Of a DNA stretch of 64,000 nucleotides, positions 9,335 to 16,845 are shown piece by piece. The first letter of the stretch is position 1. The number at the start of each line of letters is the position of its first letter. The position numbers and the translations under genes were made by a program. The stretch covers positions 483,548 through 547,547 of the forward strand of contig NZ_ML137218.1 in assembly GCF_004015795.1 (NCBI RefSeq), given 5' to 3'. Source of the stretch: Falsirhodobacter deserti (GTDB lineage Bacteria > Pseudomonadota > Alphaproteobacteria > Rhodobacterales > Rhodobacteraceae). The notes under the pieces were generated by a model, which had not been told where the DNA came from, did not search any database, and saw only the letters and a program-made list of their open reading frames with translations.

Positions 9335-10128
9335 TCCTGACGGTCGAACACGTGACCCGCTATGCCTATGACGCGCCAGTGCGGGGGCTGGTGCAAAGCC
9401 ATCGGCTGACACCTTCGGACAGCGAGGGGCAGCGGGTGCTGGACTGGGATGTAAGCGTTTCGGACGGAATTCGCGGTGGCCGTTTCCGTGACGGGGCGGG
9501 GGATGTGGTGGAAAGCTGGTCGGTGACCGGCCCCGTTCTTGCGGTGGAGGTGCGCGTGACGGGGCGGGTGGAAACCAGCGATTGTGCGGGCGTTCTGCGC
9601 GGCCACCGGGAAACAATCCCCACGGCCTGCTATCTGCGCGACACGCCGCTGACATGGGCGGACAGCGCCTTGCGCAATCTTGCCGCCCAGGCGCAGGGGA
9701 TGGAGCCGCTTCAGGCTGCGCATCATCTTTCCGGCGTGGTGTCGAAAGCAATCGCGTGGACGCCGGGTGCCACGCAAAGCCAGACCACCGCGGCAGAGGC
9801 GCTGGAGCGTCGGCAGGGCGTTTGCCAGGATCATGCCCACGCACTGATCGCTGCCGCACGCGATGCGGGCATTCCTGCGCGATATGTTTCGGGCTATCTG
9901 CTGGCCGGGGGGGTGCAGGATGCGGCCCATGCATGGGCGGAACTGCATGTTCCGGGGCTGGGCTGGATCGGGTTCGATGCCGCGAACGGGTGCTGCCCGG
10001 ATGCGCGGTATATCCGCCTTGCCTCCGGCCTTGATGCGCAGGATGCCGCACCCATCCGCGGATCGGCGCGCGGCGGCGGTGGGGAGGTTCTGGACGTCAC
10101 GGTTGCGGTAAGCCAGTCGCAGCAGTAG
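9331..10128 (+). CDS. Transglutaminase-like cysteine protease family protein (Anbu operon gene 3)
   Basis: A 265-residue protein with an N-terminal beta domain typical of bacterial transglutaminase-like proteins (about 1-75) and a papain-type core. The catalytic triad is visible as Cys165 (RQGVCQDHAH), His200 (AHAWAE) and Asp216 (GFDAANG). There is no signal peptide, so it should act in the cytoplasm. Such proteins cleave or form amide bonds. The ATG at 9331 overlaps the preceding stop by 4 bp; an in-frame upstream extension exists but is shadow sequence inside the alpha-E gene. The operon context suggests the cleaving partner of the ATP-grasp ligase (inference). Confidence 0.92.
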   Translation: MILTVEHVTRYAYDAPVRGLVQSHRLTPSDSEGQRVLDWDVSVSDGIRGGRFRDGAGDVVESWSVTGPVLAVEVRVTGRVETSDCAGVLRGHRETIPTACYLRDTPLTWADSALRNLAAQAQGMEPLQAAHHLSGVVSKAIAWTPGATQSQTTAAEALERRQGVCQDHAHALIAAARDAGIPARYVSGYLLAGGVQDAAHAWAELHVPGLGWIGFDAANGCCPDARYIRLASGLDAQDAAPIRGSARGGGGEVLDVTVAVSQSQQ

Positions 10129-10156
10129 GGTCCGGGCCCGAAAGGGATCCGAAACC

Positions 10157-10882
10157 ATGACCTATTGCGTTGGCCTGCTGTTGAACGAAGGCATCGTCCT
10201 TCTGTCGGATACTCGCACGAATGCGGGGCTGGATAACATCGCGACCTATCGCAAGATGTTCGTGTTCGAGGAACCGGGCGAACGTGTCATCACCATCATG
10301 ACCGCCGGATCGCTTTCGGTCACGCAGACCACCATCGCGCGCCTGCGCGAACGAATGGCGGGGCCGGACGCAGACAGCGAAAACTGCATCATGAAGGCGC
10401 CGACCATGCTGAAGGTGGCCGAAATTATCGGCAACATGCTTGCTACGGTCCGCGCGGATATCGACGACAAGCTGGCATCGATGCGCCAGTCTGCCTCGGC
10501 CAGCATGATCGTGGCGGGGCAGCGGCGCGGCGGCGGGCTGCGGATGTTCCTGATCTATCCCGAAGGCAACTTCATCGAGGCAACCGAGGATACGCCATTC
10601 CTGCAGATAGGCGAGCACAAGTACGGCAAGCCGATCCTTGACCGCGTGGTGCATTCGGGCACCTCGCTTGCGGATGCCAAGAAGGCGGTGCTGCTGTCGA
10701 TGGATTCCACGCTGCGGTCCAACCTTTCGGTGGGGATGCCGCTGGACATGGCGGTGATCGAAAAGAATACCTGCCGCATCACCGAGGAGCAGCGCATCGA
10801 AGCCGGCGATCCCGCCTTCCGCCGGATGTCCGAGGCATGGTCGAACGCGCTGCGTGAGGCGTTCGTCAAGATCGACGTCTGA
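10157..10882 (+). CDS. Anbu, proteasome-type protease (Anbu operon gene 4)
   Basis: A 241-residue Ntn-hydrolase of the Anbu family (COG3484), a bacterial relative of proteasome beta subunits and HslV. After removal of Met1 the N-terminal residue is Thr (TYCVG), the expected nucleophile. Asp18 and Lys33 (DTRTN, YRKMFVF) occupy the positions of the proteasomal Asp17 and Lys33. Anbu proteins assemble into open rings or spirals, and their substrates are unknown. It is the last gene of the ATP-grasp / alpha-E / transglutaminase operon, a combination known across proteobacteria. Its final 17 bases overlap the converging hydrolase gene. Confidence 0.94.
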   Translation: MTYCVGLLLNEGIVLLSDTRTNAGLDNIATYRKMFVFEEPGERVITIMTAGSLSVTQTTIARLRERMAGPDADSENCIMKAPTMLKVAEIIGNMLATVRADIDDKLASMRQSASASMIVAGQRRGGGLRMFLIYPEGNFIEATEDTPFLQIGEHKYGKPILDRVVHSGTSLADAKKAVLLSMDSTLRSNLSVGMPLDMAVIEKNTCRITEEQRIEAGDPAFRRMSEAWSNALREAFVKIDV

Positions 10883-11726
10883 ACAGCGCCACCGCCGCGT
10901 CAAGAAAGGCCTCTCGGATTTCGGCCTTTTCCATCAGGATCTCATGCTCTGCCCCGTCGAACACGGTCAGGGCGGCGCCGGGCCACCGGGCCATGCGCTG
11001 CCGGATCGGGGCGGGATCGATGACGCGTTCATGCGATCCCACGGCGGCAAAGGCGGGAAGGGCCGGCGCGGGCAGGCGGGCCAGCAACCGCATCTCCATC
11101 AGGGCGGCGTTCAGCCAGCCAAGGCTTGGCCCGCCCAGCATACGGTCGGGCAGGGCCAGTGCTTCGGCCTTCATGCGGGCAAAGCTTGCCGGATCAGAGG
11201 TGAGGGTGTTCCCCTCGAACGCGGCCTCCAGCACATAGGGGGTGGCGCTGATGCCGGGCACAAGGTGATGCGCACGGTTCAAAAGGCCCGACCCACCGGC
11301 CACCAGCTGCGCCACGGGCCGCATGAGGCCGCCCATCGGCAGCCCCCACATCGGCGCGCTGAAGGCGGCGGCCTGAACCGGTGCGCCGTTCATCAGCCAG
11401 CGTAGCCCGATGCAGGCCCCCATCGAATGGGCGATCAGGAACACGCGCCCGCTTAACAAGGGCTGTACCGCCGCAAGATCCAGCTGGTATTCCCCGAAGC
11501 CCCCGACATGCCCGATCATGGGATCGGGAAGTTGCCGTTCCGAACCGCCCTGTCCGCGCCAGTCGAAAGTGACGGTGGCAAAGCCGCGCGCGGCCAGCGC
11601 ATCAAGAACGCCCTCGTACTTCTCGATGTATTCCGTCCGCCCCTGAAGCAGCAGCACGGTGTCGGGCCCGCCCTCGCGGCGCAGGGCGCGGATGCGCTTG
11701 CCGTCGGGGGCAGTCATCACCCTCAC
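10866..11726 (-). CDS. Alpha/beta hydrolase, lysophospholipase-like
   Basis: A 286-residue serine hydrolase with the LLLQGRTEYIEKY entry loop, the DWRGQGGS segment and the elbow A-H-S-M-G (Ser101), features of PldB-type lysophospholipases. A C-terminal GSHERVIDP and GAEHE supply likely Asp and His. The GTG start at 11726 sits in GTGA together with the stop of the SCP2 gene, which argues for coupling; an ATG at 11717 is the alternative. The 3' end overlaps the Anbu gene on the other strand by 17 bp. Exact lipid substrate not known. Confidence 0.87.
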   Translation of the reverse strand: MRVMTAPDGKRIRALRREGGPDTVLLLQGRTEYIEKYEGVLDALAARGFATVTFDWRGQGGSERQLPDPMIGHVGGFGEYQLDLAAVQPLLSGRVFLIAHSMGACIGLRWLMNGAPVQAAAFSAPMWGLPMGGLMRPVAQLVAGGSGLLNRAHHLVPGISATPYVLEAAFEGNTLTSDPASFARMKAEALALPDRMLGGPSLGWLNAALMEMRLLARLPAPALPAFAAVGSHERVIDPAPIRQRMARWPGAALTVFDGAEHEILMEKAEIREAFLDAAVALFRRRS

Positions 11727-12007
11727 GCCAGTGCCGCCCCCAGCTTCATTGCGGCCGGCATGGACCCGTCGACCTTCAGTCGCCCGCTCATGAAGGCGCT
11801 GGCGGGTTTCAGGCGGCCTTCCAGCAGGGCGCGGAAATCCTCCACGCTGGCGGTCAGGGTCACATCGGCGGGGCCGTCGCCTTCCCGCACACCATTGGAA
11901 TCGGCAATGATCGTGCCCTCGCCGGTCATGACGAACTTCGCCGTTCCTTCATAACCTTTCAGCCGGGCGCCCAGACGGTCCACCGCCTTGTCGATCACTT
12001 CTCCCAT
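11723..12007 (-). CDS. SCP2 sterol-binding domain protein
   Basis: A 94-residue protein consisting of one SCP2-like lipid-binding domain. The signature is GTIIADSNGVREGDGPADVTL followed by GRLKPASAFMSGRLKVDG. Family members bind hydrophobic ligands in the cytoplasm. The start at 12007 follows AAGGAG at ideal spacing. It is upstream of, and overlaps by 4 bp, a lysophospholipase-like gene, so the pair may handle a shared lipid ligand (inference). Confidence 0.88.
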   Translation of the reverse strand: MGEVIDKAVDRLGARLKGYEGTAKFVMTGEGTIIADSNGVREGDGPADVTLTASVEDFRALLEGRLKPASAFMSGRLKVDGSMPAAMKLGAALA

Positions 12008-12069
12008 GGGTCGCTCCTTTCGTGGCGGCGGGTTCTGGTAATTCCCGCATCTGACGTTACCTTGGCAAT

Positions 12070-12612
12070 ATGAAAACGACTGCTTCGATTTTCCACATCC
12101 TTGCTGCGGCGGTGCTGCTGACGGTGCCCGCGGCGGCGGCGGATCTGGATGCGCTTTACGACCGGCTGCAGGATGCACCGGCCGAAGACGCGCCGCAGAT
12201 CGAGGCGGAGATATTCGGCGAATGGCAACGCTCTGGCTCCTCGGCGATGGACCTGCTGCTGCAGCGGGGGCACAAGGCGCTGGCAGCGGGCGATACGGAT
12301 GCCGCGATCAGCCATTTCAGCGCGCTGATCGACCATGCGCCCGATTTTGCCGAAGGATACAATTCGCGCGCGGCCGCGTTCTTTCAGAAGGGCATGTTCG
12401 GCCCGGCAATCGATGATCTGGCCCATGTGCTGACCCTTGATCCGCGCCACTTCACCGCAATCGCCGGCCTTGCCACGATGCTGGAGGAGATGGACCGCCC
12501 GAAGGACGCGATCCGTGCATACGAAGCGGCGCTGGCCATCCATCCGCACCTTGCCGGGGTGCCGGAGGAGGTTCGGCGGCTGCGGACCGAGCTGACAGGG
12601 CAGGAGATCTGA
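12070..12612 (+). CDS. Exported tetratricopeptide repeat protein
   Basis: A 180-residue protein with a signal peptide (about 1-23, ending VPAAAA) and three TPR-like helical repeats between about residues 63 and 165 (RGHKALAAGDTDAAISHF, GYNSRAAAFFQKGMF, GLATMLEEMDRPKDAIRAY). TPRs mediate protein contacts; a periplasmic role is likely but no partner is evident. The ATG at 12070 is preceded only by a weak Shine-Dalgarno sequence. The gene lies 5 bp before the SUV3-like helicase gene and may share its transcript. Confidence 0.85.
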   Translation: MKTTASIFHILAAAVLLTVPAAAADLDALYDRLQDAPAEDAPQIEAEIFGEWQRSGSSAMDLLLQRGHKALAAGDTDAAISHFSALIDHAPDFAEGYNSRAAAFFQKGMFGPAIDDLAHVLTLDPRHFTAIAGLATMLEEMDRPKDAIRAYEAALAIHPHLAGVPEEVRRLRTELTGQEI

Positions 12613-12617
12613 ACCCA

Positions 12618-15323
12618 ATGCGCCAGGGCGGGCGGGTTACGGCGGTTCTGGGACCGACAAATACCGGCAAGACACATTACGCGATCCAGCGCATGCTGGC
12701 CCACCGGACAGGCGTTATCGGCCTGCCGCTGCGCCTGCTTGCGCGCGAGGTTTATGACCGCATCGTGGCACAGCGCGGCCCTTCGGTGGTGGCGCTTGTC
12801 ACCGGCGAGGAGCGTATCGTTCCCGACCGGACCCAGTATTGGGTCTGCACCGTGGAGGCGATGCCGCTGGAAATCGGTGCCGACTTCATCGCCATCGACG
12901 AGATCCAGCTGTGCGGCGATCCCACGCGCGGGCATGTCTTCACCGACAGGCTGCTGCGGGCGCGGGGCTTGCAGGAAACGCTGTTCCTTGGCTCGGAGGT
13001 CATGCGCGGGGCCATTGCCGCGCTGGTGCCCGGGGTGGAATTCATGCGGAGGGAGCGTTTCTCCACGCTCACCTATACCGGATCGAAGAAGATCAGCCGG
13101 ATGCCGCCGCGCAGCGCGATTGTCGGATTCTCGGTCGAGAATGTCTATGCGATTGCAGAGCTGATCCGCCGCACCAAGGGCGGCTGCGCGGTGGTGATGG
13201 GGGCGCTGTCGCCGCGCACACGCAACGCGCAGGTCGATCTTTATCAGAACGGCGACGTGGATTACCTGGTGGCGACGGATGCCATCGGGATGGGCCTGAA
13301 TCTTGATGTGCGGCACGTCGCCTTTTCTTCGACCGAAAAGTTCGACGGCCGCCGGATGCGCCCGCTGTTTCCGCACGAACTGGCGCAGATCGCGGGGCGG
13401 GCGGGCCGCCATACCGAACCCGGCACCTTTGGTGTGACGGGCGAAGCCTCTCCGCTTGTGCCCGAGGTGGTGGCGGCCATCGAGGAAAGCCGCTTTGCCC
13501 CCATTCGCAAGCTGCAATGGCGAAACGAGGCGATGGAATTCGGCACGCTGGACCGGCTGATTGCCAGCCTCGAGGCACCGACGCAGAATGACTGGCTGAG
13601 CCGCACGCGCGAATCCAGCGACCTGCACGCCCTGAAGGCACTGGCCGCATTGCCCGAGGTGCGCGACCGCGTCCGTTCGCCGCAGGCCGTGCGCCTTTTG
13701 TGGGACGTGTGCTGCATCCCGGATTTCCGCGGGCGGTCGGGGGGCGAACATACCAGCCTTCTGACGCGCATTTTCGAATTTTTGCAGGCCGGCAGGGTTC
13801 CTACGGACTGGCTGGCCGGCGTTATCCAACGGATTGACCGGACGAATGGCGATATTGATACGATTTCGCGCAGATTGGCCTATATTCGGACATGGACATT
13901 CATTGCGCAACGCAAGGGATGGGTGGAAGATGAAAGCCATTGGCGGGAGGAAACTCGCGCTGTAGAAGATCGGCTGTCGGATGCGCTTCACGCGCAGTTG
14001 ACCCAACGATTTGTCGACCGGCGCACATCTGTGCTGATGCGGCGGTTGAAACAGAAGGAGACCCTCGTGGCCGAGGTGAACGACAAGGGTGAAGTGACGG
14101 TTGAGGGCGAGTTCGTCGGCCGTCTGGAGGGCTTCCGCTTCCGGCAGGACGACGCAAGCTCCCCCGATGAAGCGAAGACGTTGCGGCAGGCGGCTTTTCA
14201 GGCGCTGCGGCCCGAGTTCCATTTGCGTGCGGACCGCTTCTATAACGCGCCCGACACCGAGATGGACTTCACCGAGCAGGGTGGCCTCATGTGGGGCGAT
14301 CAGGCGGTGGGCAAGCTGGTTGCCGGCGGGGATCCGCTGAAGCCGCAGGTGGAAGCATTCGTCGATGACGAGGCTGGCCATGACGTCGCCGAAAAGGTGA
14401 AGCGCCGCTTGCAGCATTTCATCGATCGCAAGGTTGCCGCCCAGTTCGAGCCGCTGCTGAACATGAGCCGTGACGAGACGATGACCGGCCTTGCGCGCGG
14501 TTTCGCCTATCGGCTCGTGGAAGGCATGGGCGTTCTGCCGCGCGACGGCATCGCCGAAGAGGTGAAGGCGCTGGATCAGGACGCGCGTTCCGTGCTGCGC
14601 AAGCATGGCGTGCGCTTTGGCCAGTTCACCGTGTTCCTGCCGCTGCTGCTGAAGCCCGCGCCCACGCGCCTGCGTCTGGTTCTGTGGTCGCTGGCGAACG
14701 GGCTGGAGGAGTTTCCGGAAAGCCCGCCCCCGGGGCTGGTCACGATTCCCAATGTCGAGGGCGTGCCGCGCGAACATTACCTGCTGGCAGGCTATCGCCC
14801 CGCAGGCACCCGCGCGATCCGCATCGACATGCTGGAGCGTTTGGCCGATCTGCTGCGCGCGCAGGATAGCCGCGCCGGTTTCGAGGCGACGCCCGACATG
14901 CTGTCGATCACCGGCATGACGCTGGAACAGTTCGCGGATCTGATGGGCGGCCTTGGTTACAAGGCCGAAAAGGCCGAGCGTGCCAAGCAACGCCCTGCGC
15001 CGGAAGCCGAAGCCACGCAGAACCCGATCCCGGAAGGCGAGGCGCCCGCCGAAGCTGTTCCCGAGATGGAGGCTTTCTATACCTTCACCTGGGCACCGCG
15101 CCGCCGCGAGCAGCCGCGCCGCGAGGGCAACCGTCCGCCGCGCAAGGAAGGAGAACGTCCGCCCCGCAAAGAAGGCGGCGAGCGCAAGGGCAAGCCGCGC
15201 CAGAATGGTGACAAGGGTGACCGCAAGGACAAGCCCCGCCAGTTCGAGGCGCGTCCCGAACGTCCGGCCAAGGTGGATCCGGACAATCCCTTCGCGGTTC
15301 TGGCCGCTTTGAAAAAAAGCTGA
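12618..15323 (+). CDS. SUV3-like DExH RNA helicase with a basic C-terminal tail
   Basis: A 901-residue superfamily 2 helicase. The Walker A loop is GPTNTGKT (12-19), the Walker B box is D-E-I-Q (94-97), and the C-terminal helicase motif ATDAIGMGLN with QIAGRAGRH lies near 215-265. This matches mitochondrial Suv3 and its alphaproteobacterial homologues, implicated in RNA turnover. The last 90 residues are low-complexity and rich in Arg, Lys, Pro and Glu, a likely RNA-binding tail, ending in DPDNPFAVLAALK. The S4 RNA-binding gene begins 1 bp after its stop, supporting an RNA-related operon. Confidence 0.9.
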   Translation: MRQGGRVTAVLGPTNTGKTHYAIQRMLAHRTGVIGLPLRLLAREVYDRIVAQRGPSVVALVTGEERIVPDRTQYWVCTVEAMPLEIGADFIAIDEIQLCGDPTRGHVFTDRLLRARGLQETLFLGSEVMRGAIAALVPGVEFMRRERFSTLTYTGSKKISRMPPRSAIVGFSVENVYAIAELIRRTKGGCAVVMGALSPRTRNAQVDLYQNGDVDYLVATDAIGMGLNLDVRHVAFSSTEKFDGRRMRPLFPHELAQIAGRAGRHTEPGTFGVTGEASPLVPEVVAAIEESRFAPIRKLQWRNEAMEFGTLDRLIASLEAPTQNDWLSRTRESSDLHALKALAALPEVRDRVRSPQAVRLLWDVCCIPDFRGRSGGEHTSLLTRIFEFLQAGRVPTDWLAGVIQRIDRTNGDIDTISRRLAYIRTWTFIAQRKGWVEDESHWREETRAVEDRLSDALHAQLTQRFVDRRTSVLMRRLKQKETLVAEVNDKGEVTVEGEFVGRLEGFRFRQDDASSPDEAKTLRQAAFQALRPEFHLRADRFYNAPDTEMDFTEQGGLMWGDQAVGKLVAGGDPLKPQVEAFVDDEAGHDVAEKVKRRLQHFIDRKVAAQFEPLLNMSRDETMTGLARGFAYRLVEGMGVLPRDGIAEEVKALDQDARSVLRKHGVRFGQFTVFLPLLLKPAPTRLRLVLWSLANGLEEFPESPPPGLVTIPNVEGVPREHYLLAGYRPAGTRAIRIDMLERLADLLRAQDSRAGFEATPDMLSITGMTLEQFADLMGGLGYKAEKAERAKQRPAPEAEATQNPIPEGEAPAEAVPEMEAFYTFTWAPRRREQPRREGNRPPRKEGERPPRKEGGERKGKPRQNGDKGDRKDKPRQFEARPERPAKVDPDNPFAVLAALKKS

Positions 15324-15324
15324 C

Positions 15325-15624
15325 GTGGCTGCGCGTCCGACCATGCGCCTGGACAAGTGGCTTGTCCAGGCGCGCTTCTTCAAGGCCCGCTCTGTCGCGC
15401 TTGCCGAGGTGGAGGCGGGTCATGTTCGCGTGAACGGTGAAAAGACACGCAAACCCTCCGCCTCGGTGGGGGAGGGGGACACGCTGACCTTTCCGCAAGG
15501 CGGGCGTATCCGGGTGATCCGTGTGCTGGACCTGCCCATTCGGCGCGGCCCTGCAACCGAGGCGCAAATGCTTTATGACGATCTTGCGAATGACGTCCCG
15601 GGCCCTGCTGCTTCAGGGGAATGA
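15325..15624 (+). CDS. S4-domain RNA-binding protein (HslR-like)
   Basis: A 99-residue protein with one S4 RNA-binding domain (MRLDKWLVQARFFKARSVA, then GHVRVNGEKTRKPS). It resembles Hsp15/HslR, which in E. coli binds stalled 50S subunits carrying nascent chains. The GTG at 15325 lies 1 bp after the helicase stop; an ATG at 15343 is an alternative. Tight linkage with the SUV3-like helicase suggests a common role in RNA or ribosome quality control (inference). Confidence 0.88.
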   Translation: MAARPTMRLDKWLVQARFFKARSVALAEVEAGHVRVNGEKTRKPSASVGEGDTLTFPQGGRIRVIRVLDLPIRRGPATEAQMLYDDLANDVPGPAASGE

Positions 15625-15740
15625 TGTTCCGTCTGCTTGGCTGGCATGAAAGCGGTGATCTTTCCTGATCGCGGCCCGCTTGCTCTTTGCCTTTGTGGGG
15701 AATAGGTAACGGTCACGACCGCAACGCCCGGATCATTGCC

Positions 15741-16079
15741 ATGACCTATGTCGTTACCGACAACTGCATCGCCTGCAAATACACCGATTGCGTGGAAGTC
15801 TGTCCGGTGGACTGCTTCTATGAAGGGGTGAACACGCTGGTGATCCATCCGGATGAATGCATCGACTGCGGTGTATGCGAACCCGAATGCCCCGCCGACG
15901 CGATCCGTCCGGACACCGAGCCGGACATGGAGCAGTGGGTGGAGTTCAACCGCAAATATTCCGAGCAGTGGCCCGTCATCACCCAGAAGCGCGATCCCCT
16001 GCCCGAAGCGGCTGAACGCGATGGAGAAACCGGCAAGCTGGAAAAATACTTCGTCGCGGAACCCGGCGAAGGTAACTGA
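15741..16079 (+). CDS. fdxA: 7Fe ferredoxin
   Basis: A 112-residue ferredoxin with Cys9, 12, 17, 21, 25 and Cys40, 43, 46, 50, the pattern of a [3Fe-4S] plus [4Fe-4S] protein of the FdxA type. The spacing C9-x7-C17-x3-C21-P and C40-x2-C43-x2-C46-x3-C50-P is canonical. It is a small cytoplasmic electron carrier whose partner is not evident here. The start at 15741 matches the conserved MTYVVTDNC beginning; an in-frame start further upstream would add a non-conserved extension. About 115 bp upstream hold its own regulatory region. Confidence 0.95.
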   Translation: MTYVVTDNCIACKYTDCVEVCPVDCFYEGVNTLVIHPDECIDCGVCEPECPADAIRPDTEPDMEQWVEFNRKYSEQWPVITQKRDPLPEAAERDGETGKLEKYFVAEPGEGN

Positions 16080-16092
16080 CGTTTCCACCGCT

Positions 16093-16106
16093 CACGCAGC
16101 TGCGTG
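16093..16106. repeat. 14-bp perfect palindrome upstream of carD
   Basis: CACGCAGCTGCGTG reads the same on both strands. It lies just after fdxA and next to the candidate carD -35 element, with no U-rich tail. It could be an operator or a weak fdxA terminator stem. Confidence 0.4.
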
Positions 16107-16137
16107 TTGGAATCGGGCCGATTCTGTGCTATATACT
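16107..16137 (+). promoter_or_regulatory. Candidate promoter for carD
   Basis: TTGGAA (16107-16112) and TATACT (16132-16137) resemble -35 and -10 elements, but the 19-bp spacer is long. The position, about 140 bp before the carD start, implies a long leader. Confidence 0.35.
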
Positions 16138-16284
16138 TATCGTATAGAGTGCGGGATCGTCCTAGGCGTGGCAATCCCGCAAATGGCGCGGAAACCTGTT
16201 CCCAACGACAGATCCAAGCACATCCCCCGGAATCCGTTCCGGGTGGGTATTCTGTCGTCTATGGGATGAATCACGAGGACTCGA

Positions 16285-16794
16285 ATGACGAAGACCAAGA
16301 AGCCCGAATTCCGTCCTGACGATTTCGTCGTCTATCCCGCCCATGGCGTGGGCAAGATCATGTCGATCGAGGAGCAGGAGATCGCGGGCCTCAAGCTCGA
16401 ACTCTTCGTGATTTCGTTCGAGAAAGACAAGATGACCCTGCGCGTTCCGACGCACAAGGCCACGGAAATCGGCATGCGGTCGCTGTCCGCCCCTGACGTG
16501 GTGGAACGGGCACTGGACACGCTGAAGGGCAAGGCGCGGGTGAAGCGGGCCATGTGGTCGCGCCGTGCGCAGGAATACGAACAGAAGATCAACTCCGGCG
16601 ATCTGATGTCCATCGCGGAAGTGGTGCGTGACCTGCATCGTTCGGACGATCAGCGCGAGCAGTCTTATTCGGAGCGTCAGCTTTACGAATCGGCGCTGGA
16701 GCGTTTGACGCGCGAAGTGGCTGCCGTGTCGGGAACCGACGAGGCGGGCGCGCAAAAGAAAGTGGATGACGTTCTGCTTTCCCGCGCTGCCTGA
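16285..16794 (+). CDS. carD: CarD family transcription regulator
   Basis: A 169-residue CarD/CdnL protein. The N-terminal Tudor-like RNA polymerase-binding domain (about 10-65: FVVYPAHGVGKI, then FEKDKMTLRVP) is followed by a helical DNA-contacting domain (about 70-165: RRAQEYEQKINSGDLMSIAEVVRDLHR). Such proteins bind the RNA polymerase beta subunit and stabilise open promoter complexes, especially at rRNA promoters. In Rhodobacter CarD compensates for promoters lacking T at -7. The gene is monocistronic, flanked by a candidate promoter and a clear terminator. Confidence 0.95.
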   Translation: MTKTKKPEFRPDDFVVYPAHGVGKIMSIEEQEIAGLKLELFVISFEKDKMTLRVPTHKATEIGMRSLSAPDVVERALDTLKGKARVKRAMWSRRAQEYEQKINSGDLMSIAEVVRDLHRSDDQREQSYSERQLYESALERLTREVAAVSGTDEAGAQKKVDDVLLSRAA

Positions 16795-16817
16795 GGCCAA
16801 GCGCATGAAGCTTGAAG

Positions 16818-16841
16818 CCGCGGCCTCTGCCGCGGTTTTTT
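16818..16841 (+). terminator. Intrinsic terminator of carD
   Basis: A 7-bp stem (CCGCGGC / GCCGCGG) with a CTCT loop is followed by six T. It is also convergent with the end of the large protein gene beginning at 16846. Confidence 0.88.
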
Positions 16842-16845
16842 CATG

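Noticed and set aside
12384-15383. A 999-residue frame opposite the SUV3-like helicase.
   Set aside because: It mirrors the wobble bias of the real gene and has no recognisable domain.
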